A stretch of DNA of 64,000 bases from the NCBI GenBank assembly GCA_029891385.1, contig CM057235.1, positions 22,685,120-22,749,119 of the forward strand, written 5' to 3'. The stretch's first letter is position 1; the number at the start of each line of letters is the position of its first letter. This stretch comes from Erythroxylum novogranatense. Taxonomy: Eukaryota > Streptophyta > Magnoliopsida > Malpighiales > Erythroxylaceae. Made by a program: the position numbers and the translations under genes. The notes below the pieces were generated by a model. The model searched no databases. It had not been told where the DNA came from and saw nothing but the letters and a program-made list of their open reading frames with translations. Below are positions 52,380 through 63,062 of the stretch, in pieces.

Positions 52380-55279
52380 TGTAGCACCCCACTCCCGCCA
52401 GACCCGAACTCGATATTGATGGTGATATCCGAGCCCGCGCCCCGCGAGGGTGGCGTACTAGGGCAATCAAATGCAATTCAAAAACTCGGTATGACATTTT
52501 TATTTCGTTAAAAACATTCACATATGCGGAAATCAATAAACAACTTGGGCCCACTCATATAAAAACATTTTCAATCAAAATACTATTTCCATAATCAATT
52601 CACAATACAATATTAATCAGTTGGGGCCCTCTATAAGAACAGTATAACTCTGCGGAAATACAAATCTGAATGACTCAAATGCAGACATGAGACTGATCCC
52701 GACCTGAACTCTGACTTGCTTGCTGTAATCATACTCCCGTCTGTCAAACGGGGTACTCGCCAAATCCTGAAAAATAATTGCAATGTTGGGTGAGTTTGCG
52801 AACTCAGTTAGAAACCATCATCGATGGTTCACCCAACTCATGCATATACATATACATTACCAAATATTACAAATCACAAGATCATACAACTCACATGCGC
52901 TATCATTTCAAAAATCATATCCAATTATTCACATACAGATATGCAATGCACATGTGACTCTTTTCATTTTATTACGTTGTTGTGACCGTGCGCCTGAGCT
53001 CATTAACGTTGAGCCTTAAAGCTCTCATATACATTGGGCGTGATATGCCCTGATATCCCAGTGACGGGCACAATGCGTTGAGCCTGTGGCTCTGAATACG
53101 TTGGGCCTGAATGCCCTGATACAGTGAGCCTGTGGTATCCGAGCACTGCGTGGGAGAGCCCTCAGGGTATGCACCACCTCAGGGGGCAAGTGATACCACG
53201 GCATTACGTTGGCTGCTCCGGTCACAAATGTCTTTATCTGATCATGCCTTGATGCATGAATGCACATGTTCCAATTTCCATTTACAGTCACTTACATTTC
53301 AATGCGACTTCCCATTCCTTCGGACTTTCGGTCCGGTATTTCAGTCATGTACATTTACGATTTATCTCATTGATGCATTCAAAGTCATTTACTCACAATA
53401 GCATTTCAATATCACATATTCAATATTTCAAACACCCATGGTTCGAAATTAATCAAATCAGACACACATATATCCATCCATAACTCCACATGGCATAATT
53501 GCATAAAATGTAGCACATATAGGTTGAAAAACCAACTAGGTTACTCACCTGAACTTCTGAGCTACCTGTCTGGAAGTCTCAGCACGATCCGTGGATTATT
53601 GATCCATCGGAGCCTCTACAACAATCAAATAATTTCATTCATTTACAAAATGCACAGTCAAAATAATTAATGATGCTCATGCCTTGAACAAATGATGTAC
53701 TATTCCTATTCATGATTTTCCCGGTACCATTTCCCACTTTCTACTTTCTTTTTACTCAGTATCTAACTTTCACTCAATTGATCAATATCGGCTCATTTCG
53801 ATTCAATAGCATATAACAGAACTTCCAATTCCAGTCAATTTATCAAGTCATTTTTGCTATGGTAGTACCTCAAAGTCAGCCTCACCATTTTCTAGATCAA
53901 ATTCTAAAGTTCCCAGTAGCATTGACTTTATTTTTCAAAGTCTCACAATATATTCAAATTTTCAATAACAATCCTTAGGTAAAATACAATCACATTCTTA
54001 CTTTCTTTCACTATTTAAAATCCCAAAAACCTGAATTCACACTCTCATTCTTTTTCTCAATTGTAGACCTCTTTCTCTAGGTCACAACGAATCAAACATC
54101 ACCTCAATTGGAGGTCTACACCAAAAGTTATGACCCAAAAACCAAACTACCTTACTTCAGAAAACAGGGGCTCGCCGCAGCGTCCCAATTTCTTCGTCGT
54201 GGTGTCTAATAGGGGGGCTCGCCGCGGCGTAGCCTTTCGGAGCTCGCCACGGCGACCTCCATCCTGCTCACCGCGGCGAATTAACAACATTAACTCGCCG
54301 CGGCGAGGACCTAAGGAAATTCCTCGCCGCGTCGTGGCACAGGCGCCACGACGTGCGAAACGCTGAATCATCTTCTCCGACGAGTTTTCTCCCATTTTCT
54401 CTCTCTAAAACCAATATTAATTCACTTCAGCTACTCCAATCCCAATATAAATGCCATAAATGCATCAAACAACATTAATTAACAACATTAAACCATATAC
54501 TTACCGATCGAACCCCCAATCCTCAAATCTCTGGAATTTCTCTAACTTTTTCCCACTTTCTCTATCAACGGTGAGCTTCTCCCAACCTGAATGAACTTCC
54601 ATCTTCTCAAGGATTAAACTAAACTTTGCAATTAGGGAAGAAGCAAACAAGAATCTCCGAGGGAGGAAGAAGGAGAATCAGTCGAAGGGAGAGAAAGTCG
54701 TGCCCTAGGGAGGAAAACTTTCCTTTTTTCTCCAGTTATAACCCTTAGCATTTAAAAAGGGTAATCACTTAAGCCGCTTGGCGTTTTTCCTCGCAAAGCA
54801 TTTAAATTTCTGTCTCTTTTCAATCTCATTTCCAATCCAACTCGTCTCCAAATTTTCAATGGCTCGACATATCAATTTCTAAAATCATATGCCTAATTTT
54901 TCATAGCCACTAGACAGTCATTTCGGTCTTATACAATCGATCAGTCCGCCACTCAGAAAATTTTCGGTCCGGACATTTTCTCCCAAATTTTCAGAAAAAT
55001 TTCTAAGGTTCACAATAAATTAACAGTCACTCTAAAATATTTCCAAATCAACTATTCAGACCCAATTATTCCAAAATTTCCAATAAATCACAATTCATAT
55101 CATATTCAAAATCAAATGCCGGGAAAAATCATGAATGCATATACCTATATGTGCATGTGCAAAAGACTCATGGCCTCCAAAATTAGAGGTCAACAGGATG
55201 CTCAGTCAATATATGCGGTAATATCCTATCCCGCCTCAATTTACCAATATGACCTTCCCATCGGTGATGGGATGTTACA
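52380..55279 (-). mobile_element. B 3' LTR (left copy)
   Basis: This 2900-bp LTR is very similar to 58642-61584. Notable parts are a hairpin series at 53010-53116, a CGGAC...GTCCG hairpin at 53321-53336, and a GC-rich block with CGCCGCGGCG palindromes at 54168-54360. Open frames duplicated in both LTRs (for example 53132-53401 and 59394-59663) reflect copy identity rather than a gene. Confidence 0.9.
54168..54360. repeat. CpG-rich palindrome cluster in B left LTR
   Basis: Repeated CTCGCCGCGGCG-type units (core CGCCGCGGCG is a palindrome) are separated by 15-30 bp in otherwise AT-rich DNA. The right LTR has two more units (20 and 22 bp insertions), which account for nearly all of the LTR length difference. 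Confidence 0.88.
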
Positions 55280-58200
55280 ATTCTCCCCTCCTAATAAAAA
55301 TTTCGTCCTCGAAATTTCATATATGATTAATCAAGAAGGCAGGGGAGTCTTTTCGATCATTGCCTCTCCGATTTTCACTTATTTCGATACACGAATAATT
55401 TCTGCCAATTAACTGAAATCAAAATAATTAATGAACCACTCGCTTTTTGCCTTACCAATTTCTCATAATTATTCTTAATTCATCACTTTTAGTATCAATA
55501 ACACTTATATCGGATCCTGACAATATTTCCTAATCCTGTCTATGTAACATTTTGGATCCGAATCATCTTTTAGGTTTTAAACTGTCTTCGCAATCTAATC
55601 ACACCACAATCACATAGAGATCATTAAATCACGAATTTAGTTTCGCTATTTACCTTTGTCTCCATCTATGCATTTTGGCCGAGGCGATACATTACAAAGC
55701 ATTTCATTTGTTACTTATCAGATCACATCTCCTTAGAATTAAAACACTAATCTCATAAGATTCTAGTAACCTCGATTCACTCAAATCATTGCCCTTTTAC
55801 TTGGATTTCTTAATTCACATTACAAATTTATTTTACTCATCAATATAATGCACTGTTTACATGGTATCACCCATATAACAATTGTTATGTCCTCAATCAG
55901 TCTGGACTGTACGTCAATTTCATGTCCCTAAAAACCTCACAATACCAGTTTGACTTATGCTTCCAACAGTCAAGTCCGTTGGTTATTCACACATGTAATC
56001 ATTTCCACATACACTCTTTCGATTTTACTCTCTAAACTATTAATTCCTCTTTCAATACACCCTTACTATAGCATAACACTTTGATTGGTTCTCAAAATTT
56101 TTCTCTGACAGTTTCTGTAGTGGATACCACACATATCTCTTAATCAAACTATACATATCACTTTCCTCAACAAGGGAGTTATTTTCGATTCTATTTCACA
56201 CACCTTAATTTAGTCTTTGCCAATTCCTTATATGCACAACTGATTTGGAAATTCCGATAACTAATAATACATTCTTTTTGTCCCTTTGGTAGCTCAACTA
56301 TTAACACTCAATAATCATTCAAATTCGCGAAATATCTCAATTGTTATTGATTTGCATATTCATGGACATCTTCAAAATATTTCTGTACGATTAATGTCTC
56401 CAAGCTTTTTAAAGCAACACTCAGTACAACAAATTTCAAATTATCAATCATAATACCACCCATGAAATTATATTTGTCCCTAGGTACATAAAATCACTTT
56501 ACACAATTTCAATATATTACATCATAACCCTTACTGGGACACTTCAGTATATATACAACAAATTCTCCAATTAAAGCAATACGATCAATACTTAATTTGT
56601 AATTTTTTTTATCCAAATGTCTCCTTTACCACCATCAGTCATAACATTCACACGTTTTCCTCAAACATTCTTGTCAATTTGCTAAAACCAGAAAATCTTT
56701 GACAATTTCAGAACGTATTCAGCCTTCAGCTAGTTTTAATTAACTCCAAATTCCGAATACACATATCCCTTGAAATTTTGCATTGCATTAATACCTATAT
56801 CTTCATTAAGTCTCCCAATATACCATATTCATATACCAATTCATCCACCATTCATTCGATCAGATTAAGATTCACTCTTATGAGATTTGCATGATAACCA
56901 ATTACCTCAACTGTGATAATTTATCTTCTTCACTTTTCAAATGCATTTAATCGATCGTCGATGATCACAGTCACTTTCCAATTTAATTACAATTGAGACA
57001 CTTTACTTTTCAGTAGTAATACAATAAACTCCTCATACACATAATTGATTCATAAAAATCTTTAAATATCAATCATCTCCAATGAGGAGCACAATTTCTT
57101 ATAATTTTCTCAGCTTCATCATATCATATTCTGACACATGTTCCTTATCCTGATTTCTCCACATAATCCAATTTATTTGCAATAGATCACTCCCTGGCTT
57201 GAATAAACAATCATCATATCTCGTACTTTCAAAACATAATTACACAAAATATACACGAACTTGTATTCTCTTCATATTCACAATTAATATTTTCTTGATA
57301 TTCAAATTTTTTTTACGTAATCGGATTCATCTCATCAACGTAATACACACTTTTTCAGTAAATTTACTTGTACTTCATTTCAGATTTATCCTTTCAATGA
57401 TTATTCTCAAATCAAATCGTCAGATCACTAAACCTTATCAATCATTATATAAAACTTTATCAATCAACTATTGTTCATCACTATATATTAGTTACTCTTG
57501 ATACTTCAAGAAGATCAATCTCTGAAGGGCACTAACAATTTCATTTCCTCTAATATCTTTAACTGTCTCACTTCTTTCTCAATTGATCATTACAAGCATT
57601 CTCATGTCTTACTCTAACTCATTTTGAACTTGGGCTATCGGAATTATAATCGGAACTTATTTAATAGGCCACCGATTACCTCCTATATCATATTCACACC
57701 TATTATTCACTTATGCTTAATAATTTCACCCATGAAGGTAATCCCACTAGCAAATGTACTCTTACAGTGACAGTATAATCTGAACTCAGCAACCTTCCTA
57801 TTTACACCTGTCCTCGCTCATGAGGATCGCATACAATCTCTATTCATTCTCAATTGATCATTATAAGCACTTTCATTTCTTATTCTAACTCAATAGGATT
57901 TTAAACTACAAGAATTCTGGCTAGCAGCTTAACATTTTCACTAGCCATGGGGCTCTCATAATTAGGTGTGCATAATCAGGTGTGCATTCACATAGGCAAA
58001 ACAACTAAACCTTGAAAACCTTTTTCATCTACCAATTTCATTGTCTTACATTTCAATCTTTTCATTATCCCATCATATCCATGTACATTCACACTCCAAT
58101 CAATATCATAACTACGTAATCATTCTAAAGTTTCCACTTAACATATTTTGACTCCAGAGCATATGTCATTACTCATAACTCTTGTCACGATAATCAAACC

Positions 58201-58641
58201 CAATTGTAACTTATTTTCATCCACTTTATACACTTGAAATCTTGCAAGTTCTAACACATCTCTATTTTCCTCTATTAATCCACAATTCTATATTTATATA
58301 AGTTCCACATTTAAGGATATACCACATTATAACTCCAATTTTGTGTTTCACAATAAACCCACCAACACCAATACACTAAATTTTCATTTGTCAGATCGAA
58401 CCATACACTTTTTCCTATTTCACGATATCCATTACTTTCTTTATCACATTCTAACACATTATCATTTCCTCACTATTTCTAACCGCTTAAACGACCGAGA
58501 CATACTCATGCACATGACTCATATGCTAGACTGGGGGTCAGTTGTCATTGTCTGCCGTGACATGACCTAAATGCATGTACTTGACACATTTTTCTCAGAA
58601 TGCCCATGTAAGATTGTACTTTTGGGCTCTGATACCACAAA
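55280..58641 (-). other. B internal region, largely noncoding
   Basis: This 3.36 kb stretch has no convincing gag, RT or integrase. On minus, next to the left LTR, are AGGAGGGGAGAAT (polypurine tract) and 'aaatttcgaggacgaaattt'. The palindrome ATAACAATTGTTAT at 55875-55888 is followed by 'ggactgtacgtcaatttcat', matching A at 45695 on. The primer site is at 58624-58635. The short frame at 57199-57501 looks like chance in AT-rich sequence. Confidence 0.65.
58624..58635 (-). other. B primer binding site (tRNA-iMet)
   Basis: On minus, TGGTATCAGAGC follows the U5 terminus (58642) after a short spacer that includes TTTG. It is the same type as in A. Confidence 0.88.
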
Positions 58642-61584
58642 TGTAGCACCCCACTCCCGCCAGACCCGAACTTGATATCTTTGGTGATATCCGAGCTCGC
58701 GCCCCGTGAGGGTGGCGTACTAGGGCAATCAAATGCAATTCAAAAACTCGGTATGACATTTTTATTTCGTTGAAAACATTCGCATATGCGGAAATCAATA
58801 AACAACTTGGGCCCACTCATATAAAAACATTTTCAATCAAAACACTATTTCCATAATCAATTCACAATACAATATTAATCAGTTGGGGCTCTCTATAAGA
58901 ACAGTACAACTCTGCGGAAATACAAATCTGAATGACTCAAATGTAGATATGAGACTGATCCCGACCTGATCTCTGACTTGCTTGCTGTAATCATACTCCC
59001 GTCTGTCTAATGGGGTACTCGCCAAATCCTGAAAAATAATTGCAATATTGGGTGAGTTTGCGAACTCAATGAGAAACCATCATTGATGGTTCACCCAACT
59101 CATGCATATACGTATACATTACCAAATATTACAAATCACAAGATCATACAACTCACATGCGCTATCATTTCACAAATCATATCCAATTATTCACATACAG
59201 ATATGCAATGCACATGTGACTCTTTTCATTTTATTACGTTGTTGTAATCGTGCGTCTGAGCTCATTAACGTTGAGCCTTAAAGCTCTCATATACATTGGG
59301 CGTGATATGCCCTGAGATCCCAGTGACGGGCACAATGCGTTGAGCCTGTGGCTCTGAATACGTTGGGCCTGAATGCCCTGATATAGTGAGCCTGTGGTAT
59401 CCGAGCACTGCGTGGGAGAGCCCTTAGGGTATGCACCACCTCAGGTGGCAAGTGATTCCACGACATTACGTTGGCTGCTCCAGTCACAACTGTCTTTATC
59501 TGATCATGCCTTGATGCATGAATGCACATGTTCCAATTTCCATTTACAGTCACTTACATTTCAATGCGACTTCCCATTCCTTCGGACTTTCGGTCCGGTA
59601 TTTCAGTCATGTACATTTACGATTTATCTCATTGATGCATTCAAAGTCATTTACTCACAATAGCATTTCAATATCACATATTCAATATTTCAAACACCCA
59701 TGGTCCGAAATCAATCAAATCAGACACACATATATCCATCCATAACTCCACATGGAATAATTGCATAAAATGTAGCACATATAGGTTGAGAAACCAACTA
59801 GGTTACTCACCTGAACTTCTGAGCTACCTGTCTGGAAGTCTCAGCACGATCCGTGGATTATTGATCCATCGGAGCCTCTACAATAATCAAATAATTTCAT
59901 TCATTTACAAAATGCACAGTCAAAATAATTAATGATTCTCATGCCTTGAACAAATGATGTACTATTCCTATTCATGATTTTCCCGGTACCATTTCCCACT
60001 TTCTACTTTCTTTTTACTCAGTATCTAACTTTCACTCAATTGATCAATATCGGCTCATTTCGATTCAATAGCATATTACAGAACTTCCAATTCCAGTCAA
60101 TTTATCAAGTCATTTTTGCTATGGTAGTACCTCAAAGTCAGCCTCACCATTTTCTAGATCAAATTCTAAAGTTCCCAGTAGCATTGACTTTATTTTTTCA
60201 AAGTCTCACAATATATTCAAATTTTCAATAACAATCCTTAGGTAAAATACAATCACATTCTTACTTTCTTTCACTATTTAAAATCACAAAAACCTGAAAT
60301 CACACTCTCATTCTTTTTCTCAATTATAGACCTCTTTCTCTAGGTCACAACGAATCAAACATCACCTCAATTGGAGGTCTACACCAAAAGTTATGACCCA
60401 AAAACCAAACTACCTTACTTCAGAAAACAGGGGCTCGCCGCGGCGACAGAACCCTCGCCGCGGCGTCCCAATTTCTTCTCCGTGGTGTCTAATGGGAGGG
60501 CTCGTCGCGGCGTAGCCTTCCGGGGCTTGCCGCGGCAACCTCCATCCTGCTCATCGCGGCGAATTAGCAACATTAATTCGCCGCGGCGAGGCCTCATGCA
60601 CGCCGCAGCGAGGACCTAAGGAAATTCCTCACCGTGTCGCGGCACAGGCGCCGCGACGTGTGAAACACTGAATCGTCTTCTCCGACGAGTTTTCTCCCAT
60701 TTTCTCTCTCTAAAACCAATATTAATTCACTTCAGCTACTCCAATCCCAATATAAATGCCATAAATGCATCAAACAACATTAATTAACAACATTAAACCA
60801 TATACTTACCGATCGAACCCCCAATCCTCAAATCTCTGAAATTTCTCTAACTTTTTCCCACTTTCTCTATCAATGGTGAGCTTCTCCCAACCTGAATGAA
60901 CTTCCATCTTCTCAAGGATTAAACTAAACTTTGCAATTTGGGAAGAAGCAAACAAGAATCTCCGAGGGAGGAAGAAGGAGAATCAGTCGAAGGGAGAGAA
61001 AGTTGTGCCCTAGGGAGGAAAACTTTCCTTTTTTCTCCAGTTATAACCCTTAGCATTTAAAAAGGGTAATCACTTAAGCCGCTTGGCGTTTTTCCTCGCA
61101 AAGCATTTAAATTTATGTCTCTTTTCAATCTCATTTCCAATCCAACTCGTCTCCAAATTTTCAATGGCTCGACATATCAATTTCTAAAATCATATGCCTA
61201 ATTTTTCATAGCCACTAGACAGTCATTTCGGTCCTATACAATCGATCAGTCCGCCACTCGGAAAATTTCCGGTCCGGACATTTTCTCCCAAATTTTCAGA
61301 AAAATTTCTAAGGTTCACAATAAATTAACAGTCACTCTAAAATATTTCCAAATCAACTATTCAGACCCAATTATTCCAAAATTTCCAATAAATCACAATT
61401 CATATCATATTCAAAATCAAATGCCGGGAAAAATCATGAATGCATGTACCTATATGTGCATGTGCAAAAGACTCATGGCCTCCAAAATTAGAAGTCAACA
61501 GGATGCTCAGTCAATATATGCGGTAATATCCTATCCCGCCTCAATTTACCAATATGACCTTCCCATCGGTGACGGGATGTTACA
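58642..61584 (-). mobile_element. B 5' LTR (right copy)
   Basis: This 2943-bp partner of 52380-55279 differs from it at scattered bases, and by two extra palindrome units (near 60438 and 60592) plus one base in a T run. The hairpin series lies at 59273-59380. The high similarity of the pair marks B as the youngest element of the composite. Confidence 0.9.
60430..60660. repeat. CpG-rich palindrome cluster in B right LTR
   Basis: This is the counterpart of 54168-54360 with about ten CGCCGCGGCG-like units. Several are decayed to CGTCGCGGCG, TGCCGCGGCA or CATCGCGGCG, consistent with cytosine deamination. Confidence 0.88.
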
Positions 61585-61977
61585 CTTTATAAGGGTGTGT
61601 AAACCTTTTCCTTGTGGACGCATTTTCATGCTTTCCCTTCGGGTCAGAAGGGGAAAGCAAAATTGTACGGGCTGAGGCCCAAAGCGGACAATATCTGCAA
61701 GTGGGTGGATTGGGCTGTTACATTTGGTATTAGAGCCAGTACCCAAGCGATATGCCAGCGAGGACGTCTGGCCCCCTAAAGGGGGAGGATGAAGGACCAT
61801 TGCCATCCTATATCAACTGGAGAGGAGAACGAAGCACTCTTTAAAAGGGTGTGGAAACCTTTCCCTTGTGGACGCGTTTTCATCCTTTCCCTCCGGGTCA
61901 AAAGGGGAAAAGCAAAACCGTGCAGACTGAGGCCCAAAGCGGACAATATCTGCAAGTGAGTGGACTGGGCTGTTACA
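61585..61977 (+). mobile_element. TRIM array, plus orientation, second part
   Basis: This is the remainder of the LTR interrupted by B (61585-61722), a 78-bp internal part (61723-61800, with TTTGGTATTAGAGCC) and a full LTR (61801-61977) ending CTGTTACA. Its end at 61977 is the right terminus of the composite insertion. A 'ctctttataaggg' block in each LTR could serve as a TATA box. Confidence 0.92.
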
Positions 61978-61982
61978 ACTTA

Positions 61983-62519
61983 TCTGGAGAGTTCCAACAA
62001 TTTTGAATTGACAATGGAATTGTTTCCAATTTGTCAGCTCCTCGAACACCTCAATAGAATTGTTTAGCAGAGAGGAGAAATAGAACTCTATTGGAAATGG
62101 TAAGATCAATGATGTCCTACACTAGCCTTCTAGAATCGTTTTGGGGGTATGCCATACAAACGATAACATATCTTCTTAACTTTCCTCCATCCAAATCGAT
62201 GCCTAAAACACCTAGGGAGTTGTGGACTGACCGAGTGCCTTCATTGAGGCACTTGAGGACTTGTGGCTACCCAACCTATGTTCTAAAGCCTAAATCCACA
62301 AAGATGGAACCAAGGTCAGAAGTATGTTTATTTGTAGGATATCTTATTGGAACTCGAGGGTACTATTTTTACAGTCCTCAGGATAGGAAGGTAATTGTGT
62401 CGACGAATGCGACCTTCTTAGAGGAAGAGTTTGTGAGAAATCAAAAGGGGAGAAGTGAAGTAGTACTAAAGGAGTTAGCTATTTCATCCAAACCAAGAGT
62501 TGTTTTGGATATGACATAA
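61983..62519 (+). pseudogene. C integrase second half
   Basis: After the insertion the frame continues from the codon following Tyr-Leu with 'SGEFQQF', then a region with a stop where Gln is expected before 'NCLAERRNRTLLEM' (the catalytic Glu is in ERRNR). The main open part is 62091-62519: 'MVRSMMSYTSLLESFWGYA', 'TPRELWTDRVPSLRHLRTCG' and 'GYLIGTRGYYFYSPQDRKV', the C-terminal integrase region. It ends at a TAA at 62517-62519. Confidence 0.88.
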
Positions 62520-63062
62520 CAAGATGTCGAAATGAATTCAAGAGTTGAATCGAAAGTGCAACCTGAACATCAAGTTATGCCTAGATGTAGTGGGAGGGTT
62601 GTGAGATAGCCAGATAGGTATCTGGGTCTAGGAGAAGGCTCTATTTCCATCTCAGACCAAGAAGAAACAGATCTCATTACGTATACATAGGCTATTAATG
62701 ATGTTGATGCAGAAAAATGGCTCAAGGCAATGGAATTGGAAATAGACTCCATGTATACTAATGAAGTCTGGGTCCTTGTAGATCTACCACCAGGTCTAAA
62801 AGCCATAGGGTGTAAATGGATCTACAAAAGGAAAAGGGGATCGGATGGAAAGGTAGAGACCTTTAAAGCTATATTGGTAGTTAAAGGCTATACTCAAAAA
62901 GAGGGTATGGACTATGAGGAGACTTTTTCTTCGGTTGCCATGCTTAAGTCCATTAGGATTCTTTTGGCCATCGCAACCTATTTCGATTATGAAATATGAA
63001 AAATGGATGTCAAGACCGCATTTTTTAATGGGGATCTTGAGGAGACCATTTATATGGCCTAA
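62520..63062 (+). pseudogene. C reverse transcriptase, first part
   Basis: The frame carries two stops in the linker (near 62610 and 62688), then RT begins with 'DAEKWLKAMELEIDSMYTN', 'PPGLKAIGCKWIYKRKRG', 'VVKGYTQKEGMDYEETFSSVA' and 'MDVKTAFFNG'. A stop at about 62996 lies before KMDVKTAFF. Another at 63060-63062 takes the place of Gln in the usual 'Y M x Q P E G F'. All are nonsense changes in one constant frame, so this copy decayed mainly by point mutation. Confidence 0.88.

Larger units (their letters stand above)
52375..61589 (-). mobile_element. B: long-LTR Gypsy derivative (52380-61584), TSD CTTTA
   Basis: CTTTA at 52375-52379 and 61585-61589 flanks an element with LTRs at 52380-55279 (2900 bp) and 58642-61584 (2943 bp) and a 3.36 kb internal region. 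On minus the LTR runs TGTAACATCCC(A/G)TC...GGGGTGCTACA. The primer site and polypurine tract are correctly placed. It is inserted in a TRIM LTR and is thus younger than the TRIM array. No gag-pol motifs are left. It is related to A in LTR ends, hairpins and internal motifs, but is a separate subfamily. Confidence 0.92.
40414..61982. mobile_element. 21.6 kb composite insertion (40419-61977), TSD ACTTA
   Basis: ACTTA lies at 40414-40418 and 61978-61982, and removing 40419-61977 plus one ACTTA restores uninterrupted C integrase (GAG TAC TTA TCT GGA). The outer termini are TG (40419) and CA (61977). Both termini are the U5 end of the same 177-bp TRIM LTR, in inverted orientation. Inside, in order, are a minus TRIM array, element A on minus, and a plus TRIM array carrying element B on minus. 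A normal LTR insertion has one U3 and one U5 end, so this is atypical. Confidence 0.9.

Noticed and set aside
53132..53401. 89-residue frame conserved at 59394-59663
   Set aside because: Both copies lie at the same place in the two LTRs of B; identity reflects LTR duplication at insertion.
54147..54395. Arg/Gly-rich frames around the GC-rich block
   Set aside because: They are due to CGCCGCGGCG repeats; frame and length change between the two LTRs.
57199..57501. 100-residue frame in the B internal region
   Set aside because: It is AT-rich, of low-complexity composition (Ile, Phe, Leu, Asn, Ser), has no family motif, and is not shared with A.
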